A DNA stretch of 38,836 bases from a virus: IMG/VR virus record IMGVR_UViG_3300015171_000013, positions 1-38,836 of that record. One strand, given 5' to 3'. The first letter of the stretch is position 1. Every line of letters begins with the position of its first letter. Below the pieces are notes generated by a model. The model was not told the DNA's origin and did no database searches. It saw only the letters and a program-made list of their open reading frames with translations. Shown here one piece after another: positions 24,877 to 32,518 of the stretch. The translations under genes and the position numbers were made by a program.

Positions 24877-25212
24877 TCACGCTTGGCCTTTGAGGTTTCG
24901 TTCGAGCAGCTTCGGATTGACAGGGCCGACCGGAATCTGAAGGCCAGCCGCCTCGGCCCGTATCTTGGCTTTCATCTCTTCCTCGAAAGCCGCCTGCATC
25001 GCTTCCCGCTCGGCCTGGAACCCAGGCTTCTTCGCCTCGATCATACCCGCAATCGTCTTGCAGTCATCGCCCTGGGCCACAGCCTCGGCGATGAGTTCCA
25101 TCGCCTCCGACACGGCCGTTTTGCCAGATCGGTCAGGAATGTGCGGGTAAAGCAATGCAGCGATAAAGGAGATCAACTGCGGTTCTGGAAGCGTCGTGAT
25201 AAGCTGATTCAT
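24877..25212 (-). CDS. hypothetical helical protein
   Basis: 111 residues. Helical: PQLISFIAALLYPHIPDRSG at the N-terminus, then a long charged helix (EREAMQAAFEEEMKAKIRAE) that could form a coiled coil. It is the first gene after the terminator at 25233 and starts the membrane-gene group. No family recognised. Confidence 0.6.
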   Translation of the reverse strand: MNQLITTLPEPQLISFIAALLYPHIPDRSGKTAVSEAMELIAEAVAQGDDCKTIAGMIEAKKPGFQAEREAMQAAFEEEMKAKIRAEAAGLQIPVGPVNPKLLERNLKGQA

Positions 25213-25232
25213 TCGCCGGCTCCTGAAAAGAA

Positions 25233-25259
25233 CGAAGGACGGCGATTTGCCGTCCTTCG
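25233..25259 (-). terminator. rho-independent terminator ending the head-gene block
   Basis: Perfect eleven-base-pair stem (CGAAGGACGGC / GCCGTCCTTCG) with a five-base loop, followed on the minus strand by TTCTTTTC. It lies 37 bases after the stop of gene 25296-25682. It marks the end of the capsid-to-virion-protein transcription unit. Confidence 0.8.
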
Positions 25260-25295
25260 CATCCTATCCACCGTTTTGTCGGTAGCAACAGCGAA

Positions 25296-25682
25296 TTAGA
25301 CGGCCACGGTCCAACTCACCAGCTTACCGTCAATCGTGATCGTCGTGAGCGTGTTCACGGTTGCGATGTAGAGCCGCATCGTGAAGCCGGCCACGGTTGT
25401 GGTGCCGGTGATCGTGACACCCGTTCCACCAGCCAGTGTAATCGCATTGGTGGTGACGACGTTGCCGAGCAGAATGGCCCAGGTCTGGCCGACTTGAAGG
25501 TTCGCGTCCGCGATCATCTGAGCCGCGGTTCGAGTCGTAAGGGTGCCAGGGGTGGCTCCGCTATTCAAAGCCACGCAGAGCGCGGAGCCGGTCAGATAGC
25601 CAGCAGCCGCAGTCGAGCCCGACAGAATGGCTGTGTTGTGCTGGATCGAATTCAGCGGCACATTCAAGTCATTCAGCATCAT
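25296..25682 (-). CDS. beta-rich virion protein
   Basis: 128 residues, ATG after GGAGCTTTTGCC. Thr/Ala-rich strands with a run that includes NAITLAGGTGVTITGTTTV. This strand-turn pattern (T-L-A-x-G-x-G-V-T-x-x-G-T-T-T-V) is common in small phage capsid- or tail-associated proteins. The C-terminus is beta (LVSWTV). It lies just before the terminator that ends the head block. The virion role is inferred from location and composition. Confidence 0.6.
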   Translation of the reverse strand: MMLNDLNVPLNSIQHNTAILSGSTAAAGYLTGSALCVALNSGATPGTLTTRTAAQMIADANLQVGQTWAILLGNVVTTNAITLAGGTGVTITGTTTVAGFTMRLYIATVNTLTTITIDGKLVSWTVAV

Positions 25683-25712
25683 GGCAAAAGCTCCGTGGGC
25701 GGCCGAGGAACA

Positions 25713-26336
25713 TTAGACGGTGGCGTTGTACGTCTCGGCCCATTCCCAGGTGACATAAAGAGCCATGTTGTTGGCCGGCAAAATCGCGATGTTGCGGATG
25801 ATGTAGCCGGACGGATTGTTGCCGGAAAACAAGATCGGGTGTTGGCCTTCCAAGGCCCGGTCGTACAGTGTTGCCGACGCCGAGTTACCAGCCGTCGCCG
25901 AGTTGTTGAGCGGAGTCGCATGGGTGAAGTCGGTGTCGAGCACGGCCGTCTGTCCCGTCATGCCTGTTGTGGTGCAAATCTGCGGCCCCTTCGACCCCAT
26001 CTGTGAAGAGGTCATAAGGTTCGTCCGCACCGCCCCGGTGGACGTGATCTTGGACATATCGGCCTGGGTGTTGTTCCCCGAGAAGTCGGCGGTCCAGTTG
26101 CGAGCGATCGTGCCGGACAAGTCCAACAGCGTGGCTGCTAAAGCGCTGATCTGGACGATCGATACTTTCACCCGGAGAAGGACGCAGTAAATCAGCGGAT
26201 TGGCTGGAGCCCAGCGAAACGACGCTAGGAACGACCCGGCCGCTGGAGCGCCCGTGATGATGCCGGATTTTTGTGTCAGCGTGTAATGGCCGTTGACGAC
26301 TTGTCGATCCGAACTCGCGTAATTATAGGCTGGCAT
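25713..26336 (-). CDS. beta-rich virion protein
   Basis: 207 residues, ATG preceded by AGGAGC. The core FLASFRWAPANPLIYCVLLR, followed by RNWTADFSGNN, matches a pattern I recognise in phage virion proteins: an S-x-R-W-x-x strand, an R-V-x-V strand, then an R-x-x-T/S-x-x-F/D-x-S-G turn. It is beta-rich with many Thr, Ser and Asn. It is in tandem with 25296-25682. Possibly a decoration or host-contact protein. Confidence 0.6.
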   Translation of the reverse strand: MPAYNYASSDRQVVNGHYTLTQKSGIITGAPAAGSFLASFRWAPANPLIYCVLLRVKVSIVQISALAATLLDLSGTIARNWTADFSGNNTQADMSKITSTGAVRTNLMTSSQMGSKGPQICTTTGMTGQTAVLDTDFTHATPLNNSATAGNSASATLYDRALEGQHPILFSGNNPSGYIIRNIAILPANNMALYVTWEWAETYNATV

Positions 26337-26346
26337 CGAAAAGCTC

Positions 26347-26964
26347 CTAAATTGGTCGCCAAAGCAGATTCATACCCGGAACCGACATTCTTGGGTCGGC
26401 AAGATTGTTCGGATCGGCCGCAAACTCAACCAACCACTTCTTGGCACCTTGCAGATTGATCCTTGCCCACGCAGCGATGTTTCCGCCCAGGGTGGGATTG
26501 CATATGTAGCCGCCGCCAAGCGTACCCATCGTGATCGCGAGACGATTGCACATTCGCTCGCTATCGGCCAGGACGCTTCGCGGTCCAGGGCCGGGCGCTT
26601 CTCCCGTCAAACCCCACATCTGACAGATAAAGAACGGCACCCACGCCTGAGTCGAAGAACTTCCAGCCTGAACCGAAATCAACGGGCTGAAGCCCCAGAA
26701 GTTCATGTAGAAAGAAGTCCCGACGATCCCTTCCGCATACGGCTGAATGAATAACTGGTTTGGCGTTTCCGTGTCGTTGACGTTGCCGCTTTTTACGTCG
26801 CCTTCGAGACATCCCAGTGAAGCCACGCCGTCGTTCAGGGTCTGAGTTCCCGGTTCCTCCAGCCGTGGCAGCAACGGCTGGAACGGAAACGACATAGCCG
26901 TGCTGTTGAAGGCCAGAGCCTTTTGCAGCGGGTAACATCGGCCAATGGGATAAAATCCAGGCAT
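26347..26964 (-). CDS. virion protein, unknown type
   Basis: 205 residues. Aromatic-rich (FYMNFWGFSPLISV, WVPFFICQMWGL), with a mid-protein Gly/Pro turn and a final WLVEF strand. It lies in the run of four structural-type genes between adaptor and membrane proteins. No family recognised, so the structural assignment rests on neighbours and beta-rich composition. Confidence 0.5.
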   Translation of the reverse strand: MPGFYPIGRCYPLQKALAFNSTAMSFPFQPLLPRLEEPGTQTLNDGVASLGCLEGDVKSGNVNDTETPNQLFIQPYAEGIVGTSFYMNFWGFSPLISVQAGSSSTQAWVPFFICQMWGLTGEAPGPGPRSVLADSERMCNRLAITMGTLGGGYICNPTLGGNIAAWARINLQGAKKWLVEFAADPNNLADPRMSVPGMNLLWRPI

Positions 26965-26974
26965 CGATCAATCC

Positions 26975-27655
26975 TTAAACGGCTGCACTGAACGGGGACG
27001 CAAACGCCGCACCTGTCGCGCTCAGGAGCGCATCCGTCACTTGCCATGTATTCGCCGACACGTCGATCAACGAGAACTGTTCGCCGACATTCACCGAGCC
27101 CGTCGTGGTTCGGTTGAGCGTGATCGTGTCCGAGTTCGTTGCGACGGTGCCGGAGTTCGCCGCGTAGAAGCCAAGGACTGCGTTGCCGCTGTCTGTTCTC
27201 GCTCCCTGGATTCCACCAACCATGAAGTCGTTGGCGTTCGCCACCTGGACGATATGGCTGTTCGAGGTTGCCAGAACCGAGACCATGAAGTTGTAACGGT
27301 CGCCCGATCCCGTCGCTGCGGGGAGTGTCACGACAGAGCCAGCGAGGGCGGCGAGGCCGATTGTCTTGCCGCGGTGGAGAGCCTGGGTCAGCGTAAGCGT
27401 TGCACCGGCCACCACGATCGAACCACGTCCACCACCGAATCCGCCATCGGGTCGGAACGCACAGGACGACTTGGTTCCTTCGTTGATGTACTGCTGACTA
27501 CCAGCGGCTCCGTTGACGACGTAATAGCTCGCACCAGGAGCGTAACCGCTCACACCATCAGCAGGAAGTGACGTACTGGCGGCCAGCAAGATCCCGACTC
27601 CGGGGTACTCGATGATCTTGTCGGAGGCCGATTGCTTGCGGAATACTTCGCTCAT
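26975..27655 (-). CDS. beta-rich capsid- or tail-associated protein
   Basis: 226 residues. A central block has the order LTQALHRGKTIGLAALAGSV, VTLPAATGSGDRYNF, SHIVQVANANDFMVGGI. The T-L-P-A-x-x-G-x-G-x-x-Y-x-F phrase is typical of phage decoration and virion-surface proteins. It is the first of four similar beta proteins downstream of the adaptor. Decoration of head or tail is the most likely role. Confidence 0.6.
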   Translation of the reverse strand: MSEVFRKQSASDKIIEYPGVGILLAASTSLPADGVSGYAPGASYYVVNGAAGSQQYINEGTKSSCAFRPDGGFGGGRGSIVVAGATLTLTQALHRGKTIGLAALAGSVVTLPAATGSGDRYNFMVSVLATSNSHIVQVANANDFMVGGIQGARTDSGNAVLGFYAANSGTVATNSDTITLNRTTTGSVNVGEQFSLIDVSANTWQVTDALLSATGAAFASPFSAAV

Positions 27656-27656
27656 G

Positions 27657-27809
27657 TCACTTCACCCTTTTGAGCCGGGGGTTCGCCTTCTTGGCCTTCT
27701 TCGAGGCCGACCGCGTTTTGCTGGCTAGGATCGCTCCGGCGGCCTTCATGCCGTACTTCTTGGCGATCTTCTTTTGCACGGCTTTGAATCCGGGATGTTT
27801 CTTCGCCAT
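27657..27809 (-). CDS. small basic conserved phage protein
   Basis: 50 residues, too short to be obvious by length alone, but clear by sequence: HPGFKAVQKKIAKKYGMKAA, then ILASKTRSASKKAKKANPRL, ending LKRVK. This H-P-G-F-K-A-V-Q ... G-A-I-L-A ... N-P-x-L-K-R-V pattern recurs in small Lys-rich proteins of many phages, usually in the head region. The start codon ATG is at 27807-27809; the stop lies one base from the start of the next gene. Function unknown; a nucleic-acid or capsid-inner-surface role is possible. Confidence 0.8.
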   Translation of the reverse strand: MAKKHPGFKAVQKKIAKKYGMKAAGAILASKTRSASKKAKKANPRLKRVK

Positions 27810-27810
27810 G

Positions 27811-27921
27811 TCACTTCCTCTTCAAGGCCGCTCTCGACTCGGCCTTCTCTTGGGCAGGTGTCTCGTAGCCCATCTTCCGCTTCTTGGCCTTGGGTTTCTT
27901 TTTGGCCTTCTTCTTAGCCAT
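27811..27921 (-). CDS. tiny Lys-rich protein
   Basis: 36 residues, with Lys or Arg at about half of the positions (MAKKKAKKKPKAKKRKMGYE then TPAQEKAESRAALKRK). The ATG overlaps the end of the adaptor gene by eight bases. The stop is one base from the next gene. The arrangement and the E-T-P-x-x-E-K/x-x-S-R-A-A-x-K-R-K tail, as in other short phage proteins, support a real gene. It may bind DNA or the capsid. Confidence 0.6.
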   Translation of the reverse strand: MAKKKAKKKPKAKKRKMGYETPAQEKAESRAALKRK

Positions 27922-28717
27922 ACGTCACCCCGTTGTACGTCACTGTGTAAGCGTCATCTCGCCACGGCCACCGGCCTCGATTCGTCAACCCATCCGAGCG
28001 GTCGGCGTTGTAGCCGAGCTTCTGGGGTTTGTTCTTCTTGTCCTGCGCGATGGAGGCGGCTAATCGTTCCATGAATAACGCTCGATGCACGCCCGCCATA
28101 TCGTCGCCGCGCTGTTCCGCCATCGCCAGACAGCTTTCAACAAAGGTTTGAGCATGGGCCGCTCCTCCGTAGGTGTACGGGCATGTCCCATCCAAGAAGT
28201 TCGGCAGAATGTGGTATTGCAACTCCAGCGTGTAAGCCTGATCCGCCGTTGGCCACACGATCAACTGAAACCGCTGCCCTCGATCCTGCCTGACTCCCCG
28301 AAGCGGTTGGACCGCCACCATCTGCGGAGCCCCTGTGCTGCTTTGAAACCTTGCCGCTTGTTCCTGAACCACGCCTTCTCCAGTTACAGAGATAGCGGCC
28401 AAGAACTGAGCCGGAGAAAGGATCATCACTTTCCCCTCAATCCCTCCGAAGTCGTCAGGGAGAGGGATCACCGTGGCCGCGTTCGCGAGCGTTACTGTCG
28501 TCGTCGGCCGCAAGAAGCTCCACTCGTAGACCTCACCGTTCGCGTCCGGTGGCGGGAAGTAAACCTGATGGATTCCGGCTTTGACAAAGCTCTTGATCCG
28601 GGCCGCTTGGTATGAACTCCACGCCTGATCTCCGAAGGGAGCCCCTTGGCCCCAACCGAGGAATACGCCGACCTCGGCGTTGAGTTCGTCCAGGGTTGTG
28701 GCCAGAGTCGATTCCAT
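27914..28717 (-). CDS. head-tail adaptor/connector-type protein
   Basis: 267 residues, ATG preceded by AAGGAAAC. The N-terminal helical part (TTLDELNAEVGVFLGW) is followed by IKSFVKAGIHQVYFPPPDA and EWSFLRPTTTVTLANAATVI, PLPDDFGGIEG. The helix, Q-V-Y-x-P-P, W-S-F-L-x-P-x-x-x, P-L-P-D-D-F/Y order is characteristic of phage head-completion adaptors. The C-terminus is helical and basic. It sits downstream of capsid and before the virion-surface proteins, as expected. Confidence 0.7.
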   Translation of the reverse strand: MESTLATTLDELNAEVGVFLGWGQGAPFGDQAWSSYQAARIKSFVKAGIHQVYFPPPDANGEVYEWSFLRPTTTVTLANAATVIPLPDDFGGIEGKVMILSPAQFLAAISVTGEGVVQEQAARFQSSTGAPQMVAVQPLRGVRQDRGQRFQLIVWPTADQAYTLELQYHILPNFLDGTCPYTYGGAAHAQTFVESCLAMAEQRGDDMAGVHRALFMERLAASIAQDKKNKPQKLGYNADRSDGLTNRGRWPWRDDAYTVTYNGVTYG

Positions 28718-28723
28718 GTTTCC

Positions 28724-29677
28724 TTACGATTGGGCCATCTGAGCAACACGAATCCAATCCACCAACAGACTCGGCGAAGTTCCACGTCCCGAGATGCCGA
28801 TGAACGGGGCCATCCAGCCCGTGGGGAACGTCGAGGCCACCAAGTTGTCGCTCGTCAGGAACGCGGCGGCTGCAATGCCGTTGACGTAGATCGTGATGAG
28901 CGGAGCTTTCAATGCCCCAAGCGTTTGACCGGACGATGCCGAGCCAATGCGTTTCGGCTGGGCCTGGGGATCGAACACGAAGCCGAGTTTCACGAAGCCA
29001 GTTCCCAAAGCGCCCGTGGCACCGGCGGCGAAGGCCGTGAGAGCGGCCCCCGTAACAGTCGTCGAGAGCGTTTGAAGGTTGGTCGGATACTGCACCGTTC
29101 CACCGGCCACGTTGAACGCAAGGCCGACATCGGTGGGATTCGTCGTGGATCGAGCGTGGAAGCCGAACAGGTTCGGCCCGGTGGCCAAGATGTTCGTGGT
29201 GTTGATGACGGCGGTTGCGCTCGCGGTCGAGAACTGCGTGGTGTTGTCCACCAGCCCAATGAACACGTCTCGGATTGCGGTGGTGATCGAGGAAAGAGCG
29301 ATTCGGCATTCGAACCACATCTTGCCGCCGACTACCGCGTTGCCGGCCGCCGCCGTCACCATGCGGAATGAGCCGGCCGTCGAGCCGATCGCCATTGTCG
29401 TGGTCGAAGTCGGCAACATCCGAATCACGCCGCCGTCTTGCTGCGGATCGGTGGTGAGCACGGTGCCGGTGTCGAACCAAGACGCCCATTGGCCAAAGTT
29501 GCCGATGGCGTTCAGAGTAGCCGCATTACCGGCAACCGTGAAGTCGTCGAAGAAATACTGGCCATAACCCGGATCTTGGAGGAAGTCCAAGATCGGACAC
29601 TTCCCCCAGATCGAGGCGCTTGGGCCGCGGTTCGTGTTGGCCAACAGGTTGACTTCTTGTGGAATCGTTTGCGGCAT
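28724..29677 (-). CDS. lectin-like beta-sandwich virion protein
   Basis: 317 residues. It has the pattern of a concanavalin/LamG-like domain: FFDDFTVAGNAATLNAIGNF, WASWFDTGTVL, KMWFECRIALSSI, FIGLVDNTTQFS, FVKLGFVFDP, ITIYVNGIAAAAF and a final LLVDWIRVAQ. Proteins of this type are coded beside the capsid in several phages, where they may decorate the capsid or bind glycans. It lies between capsid and adaptor genes, with 57 bases of spacer before it. Confidence 0.6.
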   Translation of the reverse strand: MPQTIPQEVNLLANTNRGPSASIWGKCPILDFLQDPGYGQYFFDDFTVAGNAATLNAIGNFGQWASWFDTGTVLTTDPQQDGGVIRMLPTSTTTMAIGSTAGSFRMVTAAAGNAVVGGKMWFECRIALSSITTAIRDVFIGLVDNTTQFSTASATAVINTTNILATGPNLFGFHARSTTNPTDVGLAFNVAGGTVQYPTNLQTLSTTVTGAALTAFAAGATGALGTGFVKLGFVFDPQAQPKRIGSASSGQTLGALKAPLITIYVNGIAAAAFLTSDNLVASTFPTGWMAPFIGISGRGTSPSLLVDWIRVAQMAQS

Positions 29678-29734
29678 GACTCACTCCGAAAAACCACGGC
29701 AGTTAAGAACAAAATTCGCGGATACGTTACGGCA

Positions 29735-30781
29735 TTACGGGTAAGTCGTTCCAGTCGCCAGAACGAAGTTGCGGCGACGGTCCTTGCAGATGAACTGATA
29801 CCCGAAATCGTAATGCGTCACGGCGACGGTGTGTTGGTCGTTCTTCTGGGGAATGACAGTCTGACGATTCCACCATCCGTTGAGGATGTAGGTTTTCATC
29901 ACACCCCAGTTGATGCCGTAGAAGGGGCCGGTGGTGTCCGCGTCGAGTTGCGGCACATAGTTCACCGGCACTTTGCGAAACAAGGTCCGACCATCGAAGG
30001 CCGCCAGATCGTAGCCGATGTTTTCGTTCTGCGCCTTGGCCAGCGATTCCAACTGCCCGATCACCGAGTAGTTCGAATAGAAACCGTAGGTGTCGCCTGT
30101 GTTGAACGTCGGGATGCCATCGACCGGCGGTTTGAAAGCCGTCTTGGTAGCCGCTTCACGAGCCTTGGCAACGAAATCATCTTCCGTCACGAGCGAGTAT
30201 TGACAGCCCCAGTTTTGCCATCGCGGATACGTCGTCGGCGACACGTTCGCAACGAGCGAATAACCGCTTGGGATACCGCCGAGGAAGCCGCCTGTCGTGT
30301 TCGAGGTTTTCGTCACCCAGTAGGGCAAACCGAAGGGTGTTTTCGCATCGGAGGCCGAGGGGAAGTTCCACCAGTTTTGCTCCATCTTCAGAGCGGTGGA
30401 AATCATGCAACGGATACGCCGCGTGAGAACCAGATCGACGATCCGGGCCGGTTCCCGGTTCATATCCACTTCACGCGCATCGACGGCGAAGTTGTTGGTG
30501 AGCCACCGCCACGGGGCCACGCCCTGGATCATCCCGTCCGAGATGTCCACGATGTCGGGCTCCATGAGGCCGACGTTTCGAGCCGAGTTCGAGTGATCGA
30601 TCATCAAGTCCCACTGGACCTGTGTGCCGCTGCTGAGCTTCACTTGGTTCTTGCTCATCAGCTTCGACATGGCCGTGAGTTCTTGGAGATCGGTTGCGAT
30701 TTCCGTGAACTTCCCACGTCCGAGTTCCCGGAGTGTGACCTGTAACAGATCGCCGAGTTGTTCGGCTTGGAGCGTCGGCAT
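29735..30781 (-). CDS. major capsid protein candidate
   Basis: 348 residues, ATG preceded by GAGGACTTTCC. N-terminal helix with LGDLLQVTLRELGRGKF, then WDLMIDHSNSARNVGL; conserved-looking central strands (RRIRCMISTALKMEQNWWNF, FGLPYWV) and a C-terminus with VKTYILNGWW-like and YQFICKDRRRN segments. Size, position after a scaffold-like gene and before the adaptor, and the alpha/beta composition fit an HK97-fold capsid protein. The exact fold is inferred. Confidence 0.75.
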   Translation of the reverse strand: MPTLQAEQLGDLLQVTLRELGRGKFTEIATDLQELTAMSKLMSKNQVKLSSGTQVQWDLMIDHSNSARNVGLMEPDIVDISDGMIQGVAPWRWLTNNFAVDAREVDMNREPARIVDLVLTRRIRCMISTALKMEQNWWNFPSASDAKTPFGLPYWVTKTSNTTGGFLGGIPSGYSLVANVSPTTYPRWQNWGCQYSLVTEDDFVAKAREAATKTAFKPPVDGIPTFNTGDTYGFYSNYSVIGQLESLAKAQNENIGYDLAAFDGRTLFRKVPVNYVPQLDADTTGPFYGINWGVMKTYILNGWWNRQTVIPQKNDQHTVAVTHYDFGYQFICKDRRRNFVLATGTTYP

Positions 30782-30797
30782 GGAAAGTCCTCAAAAA

Positions 30798-31880
30798 TTA
30801 CATTTCTGGGAAATCGTCAGGCGAGGCATACTCTCCGGGCTCGCCTTCCGGTGCAACGCCGTTGGTTGCCAGGAAAGACTTCACCGCGCGAGTGGCCCTT
30901 CGTTCGCCCGGTTGGTCCGCCGGAGCTTCACGAGCGGTCGGCTGCATCAGGCCGCCACGGTTCCACTGTTCGGCTGTGAATTGGCCCGTTGCGGGGTTTC
31001 GAGCGGGCGCTGGTTTTGCGGGTGGGGAGGGGTCCCCACTCGCTGGCTTCGCGATGCCGCCATAAAGCAAATCTGCCGCTGTTTCCAGGCTTTTAAGCAC
31101 ACTTTCGAGCGGAGCCTTGTCGCCGGCCATTCGCCGCGCTTCGTTGAAGATAGCAAGACGCTTTGACCATTCCGGGGCGTTGTTGGCTGGTCGGCCCTTG
31201 CCGACGATGTGTCCGTATTTCTCGGCGAGCTTATCGAATCCACGGTCGATGTGGCTGGTCACAGTGTCAGTCTGCCGCTGGCCTTCGATCTGTTCGAATG
31301 TGGCCACCTTTGCCTTTAGGGACCGGATTTCTTTCTGGGTTTCGCGGAGAACGTGAACGATGACGGGATGAATTTCTTCTTCATCGACCGGAACATCCTT
31401 TCCAGCCGCATCCTTCATCGTCATGCCGCCAAAATCAAGCTTCTCCACCTGAGGAACGACTGGCTGCTTGTTGTCCACGGCCTTTTGGGCGGTGTCGCTG
31501 GCTCGGTTCTGTTGAGCGTTCGCCATTCGCTGGCGGTTCATCCAATACACGCGATCGTCGAGTACCGCTGGTTCCGTTGCCTCGATGTCAGCCTGGGTGA
31601 AGCCGAAGTCAGTGGCCAAGCGTTTCGTGATTTCGTTGTGGACGTGCTTCTTCGGTTCGGTCGGCTTCTCGGGCAGAGCAGGGGCCAACGGCGTAGCGCC
31701 CGCCGCCGACCCCTTGCCCGGTGCAACCGGCGAAGGTGCTTCCATTAACTGATCGTCGGCATATTGGTTTTCGATGTCCGAGATGTCGTACTGATCGACG
31801 AGTTTTTCGAGGGCCGACTTCGGGGCCTCGATTGGAGGCGGGGCCGAGGCTTGAACGCTGCTGGTGATCGGTTCTGACAT
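30798..31880 (-). CDS. scaffold-like protein
   Basis: 360 residues from the ATG at 31880 (GGGGAAATCAA just upstream; an earlier in-frame start would run into the upstream hairpin). Acidic and Pro/Ala-rich ends flank a helical, charged centre (ETQKEIRSLKAKVATFEQIE, about residues 180-200, then a predicted helical domain). Such acidic, helical proteins directly before the capsid gene are usually internal scaffolds or portal-associated assembly chaperones. No protease domain is seen. The hairpin at 31920 lies just upstream. Confidence 0.65.
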   Translation of the reverse strand: MSEPITSSVQASAPPPIEAPKSALEKLVDQYDISDIENQYADDQLMEAPSPVAPGKGSAAGATPLAPALPEKPTEPKKHVHNEITKRLATDFGFTQADIEATEPAVLDDRVYWMNRQRMANAQQNRASDTAQKAVDNKQPVVPQVEKLDFGGMTMKDAAGKDVPVDEEEIHPVIVHVLRETQKEIRSLKAKVATFEQIEGQRQTDTVTSHIDRGFDKLAEKYGHIVGKGRPANNAPEWSKRLAIFNEARRMAGDKAPLESVLKSLETAADLLYGGIAKPASGDPSPPAKPAPARNPATGQFTAEQWNRGGLMQPTAREAPADQPGERRATRAVKSFLATNGVAPEGEPGEYASPDDFPEM

Positions 31881-31919
31881 TTGATTTCCCCATTCGCCGG
31901 TTGAAGAAAACTGGGGCAG

Positions 31920-32020
31920 CCGCAAAACGAAAAAAGCCGCCGAGGGGTCGAGCCCTCGACGGCTTACGTTTTGCGGCCCCCATTCCTACGGATGCCTCCG
32001 CAGGGTGAGTTGCCCTATCA
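31920..32020 (-). promoter_or_regulatory. candidate leader with switch-like alternative pairings upstream of scaffold-capsid genes
   Basis: On the minus strand a short hairpin-rich leader (32020 to 31977) is followed by a long hairpin (31976-31920). The CCGCA on the minus strand at 31976-31972 can pair either with TGCGG upstream (32002-31998) or with TGCGG downstream (31924-31920). Mutually exclusive pairings just ahead of a terminator are how attenuators and riboswitches work. The ligand and the class are unknown; this rests on complementarity by eye only. Confidence 0.35.
31934..31965 (-). terminator. terminator/attenuator hairpin before the scaffold gene
   Basis: A 13-position stem with one mismatch (AAGCCGCCGAGGG / CCCTCGACGGCTT) and a six-base loop, followed on the minus strand by a run of T (TTTTTTCG). 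An outer ten-base stem (CCGCAAAACG / CGTTTTGCGG, 31920-31929 with 31967-31976) encloses it. It lies 53 bases upstream of the scaffold start, so it would stop readthrough from the right or be conditionally bypassed. Confidence 0.65.
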
Positions 32021-32106
32021 AGTTGATTTCAATGTTACATCGCCTTCGGAGAGTTGGCAAGGAGAAATCTGATCGACATGAACAAACCATGCAGCGTCAC
32101 CCAGAC

Positions 32107-32518
32107 CGGAGAGCGCACTTACCCCGGAAAATCCGGGATAAGTGAAGTCAGCGTACACCCTGGACGGAGCCGCGACTTCCCGTGTGCATTATTGTTTACG
32201 CTGTCCCACGGGTGAACCCCTCTGCAGCGCCCCTAGCAGTCCATGCGAAACTTCCGCATGGACTACACTCGGCTGTCTTTAGCCTTGCTCGATACGGGGA
32301 AAGCAGCCATCCTACAGTCGGCCCAAACTGTCCCCGATGCCCGCAAGCCCGTTCGGAGAAAACACGGCTGCCCAACCTGGGGCTATGTGAAATCTTGGGG
32401 ATTGTGCTTGTCAGCCAGAAGTGAGCGGCCTAACATGAATTTGGCGAGTTCATGTGTGCCGGAAGCTCACTTCGAACCAGAAAGCAGCCAGTCCCCAAAG
32501 ACTGGCTGTTTTCGTTTC
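32107..32518 (+). ncRNA. candidate structured non-coding RNA
   Basis: Within a 637-base gene-free stretch, about 400 bases hold a chain of hairpins: 32116-32144 (12 bp, one mismatch), 32179-32212 (six bp), 32238-32264 (10 bp, perfect), 32271-32284 (4 bp), 32295-32336 (6 bp outer stem), 32418-32473 (nine bp outer, then GGC/GCC and seven bp inner), and a terminator at 32485. Open frames here are not protein-like. The U-tract after the last hairpin is stronger on the plus strand, hence the strand call. No Rfam family is recognised by eye. No convincing promoter seen. Confidence 0.4.
32485..32512 (+). terminator. rho-independent terminator, plus strand
   Basis: Nine-base-pair perfect stem (CAGCCAGTC / GACTGGCTG) with a six-base loop and a plus-strand tail of TTTTCGTTT. 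It lies directly against the stop of the minus-strand gene 32518-32799. The minus-strand tail (CTTTC) is weaker, so plus-strand termination is more likely, though some use by the gene on the minus strand is possible. Confidence 0.7.

Noticed and set aside
29438-30745. Plus-strand open frame (435 codons) opposite the capsid and adjoining gene
   Set aside because: The minus-strand capsid frame has a good ribosome-binding site and protein-like composition; the plus-strand frame is Arg-rich and His-rich without motifs.
32161-32400. Short plus-strand frames in the gene-free stretch as protein genes
   Set aside because: No ribosome-binding site or motif, and the sequence is dominated by inverted repeats, which better fits structured RNA.
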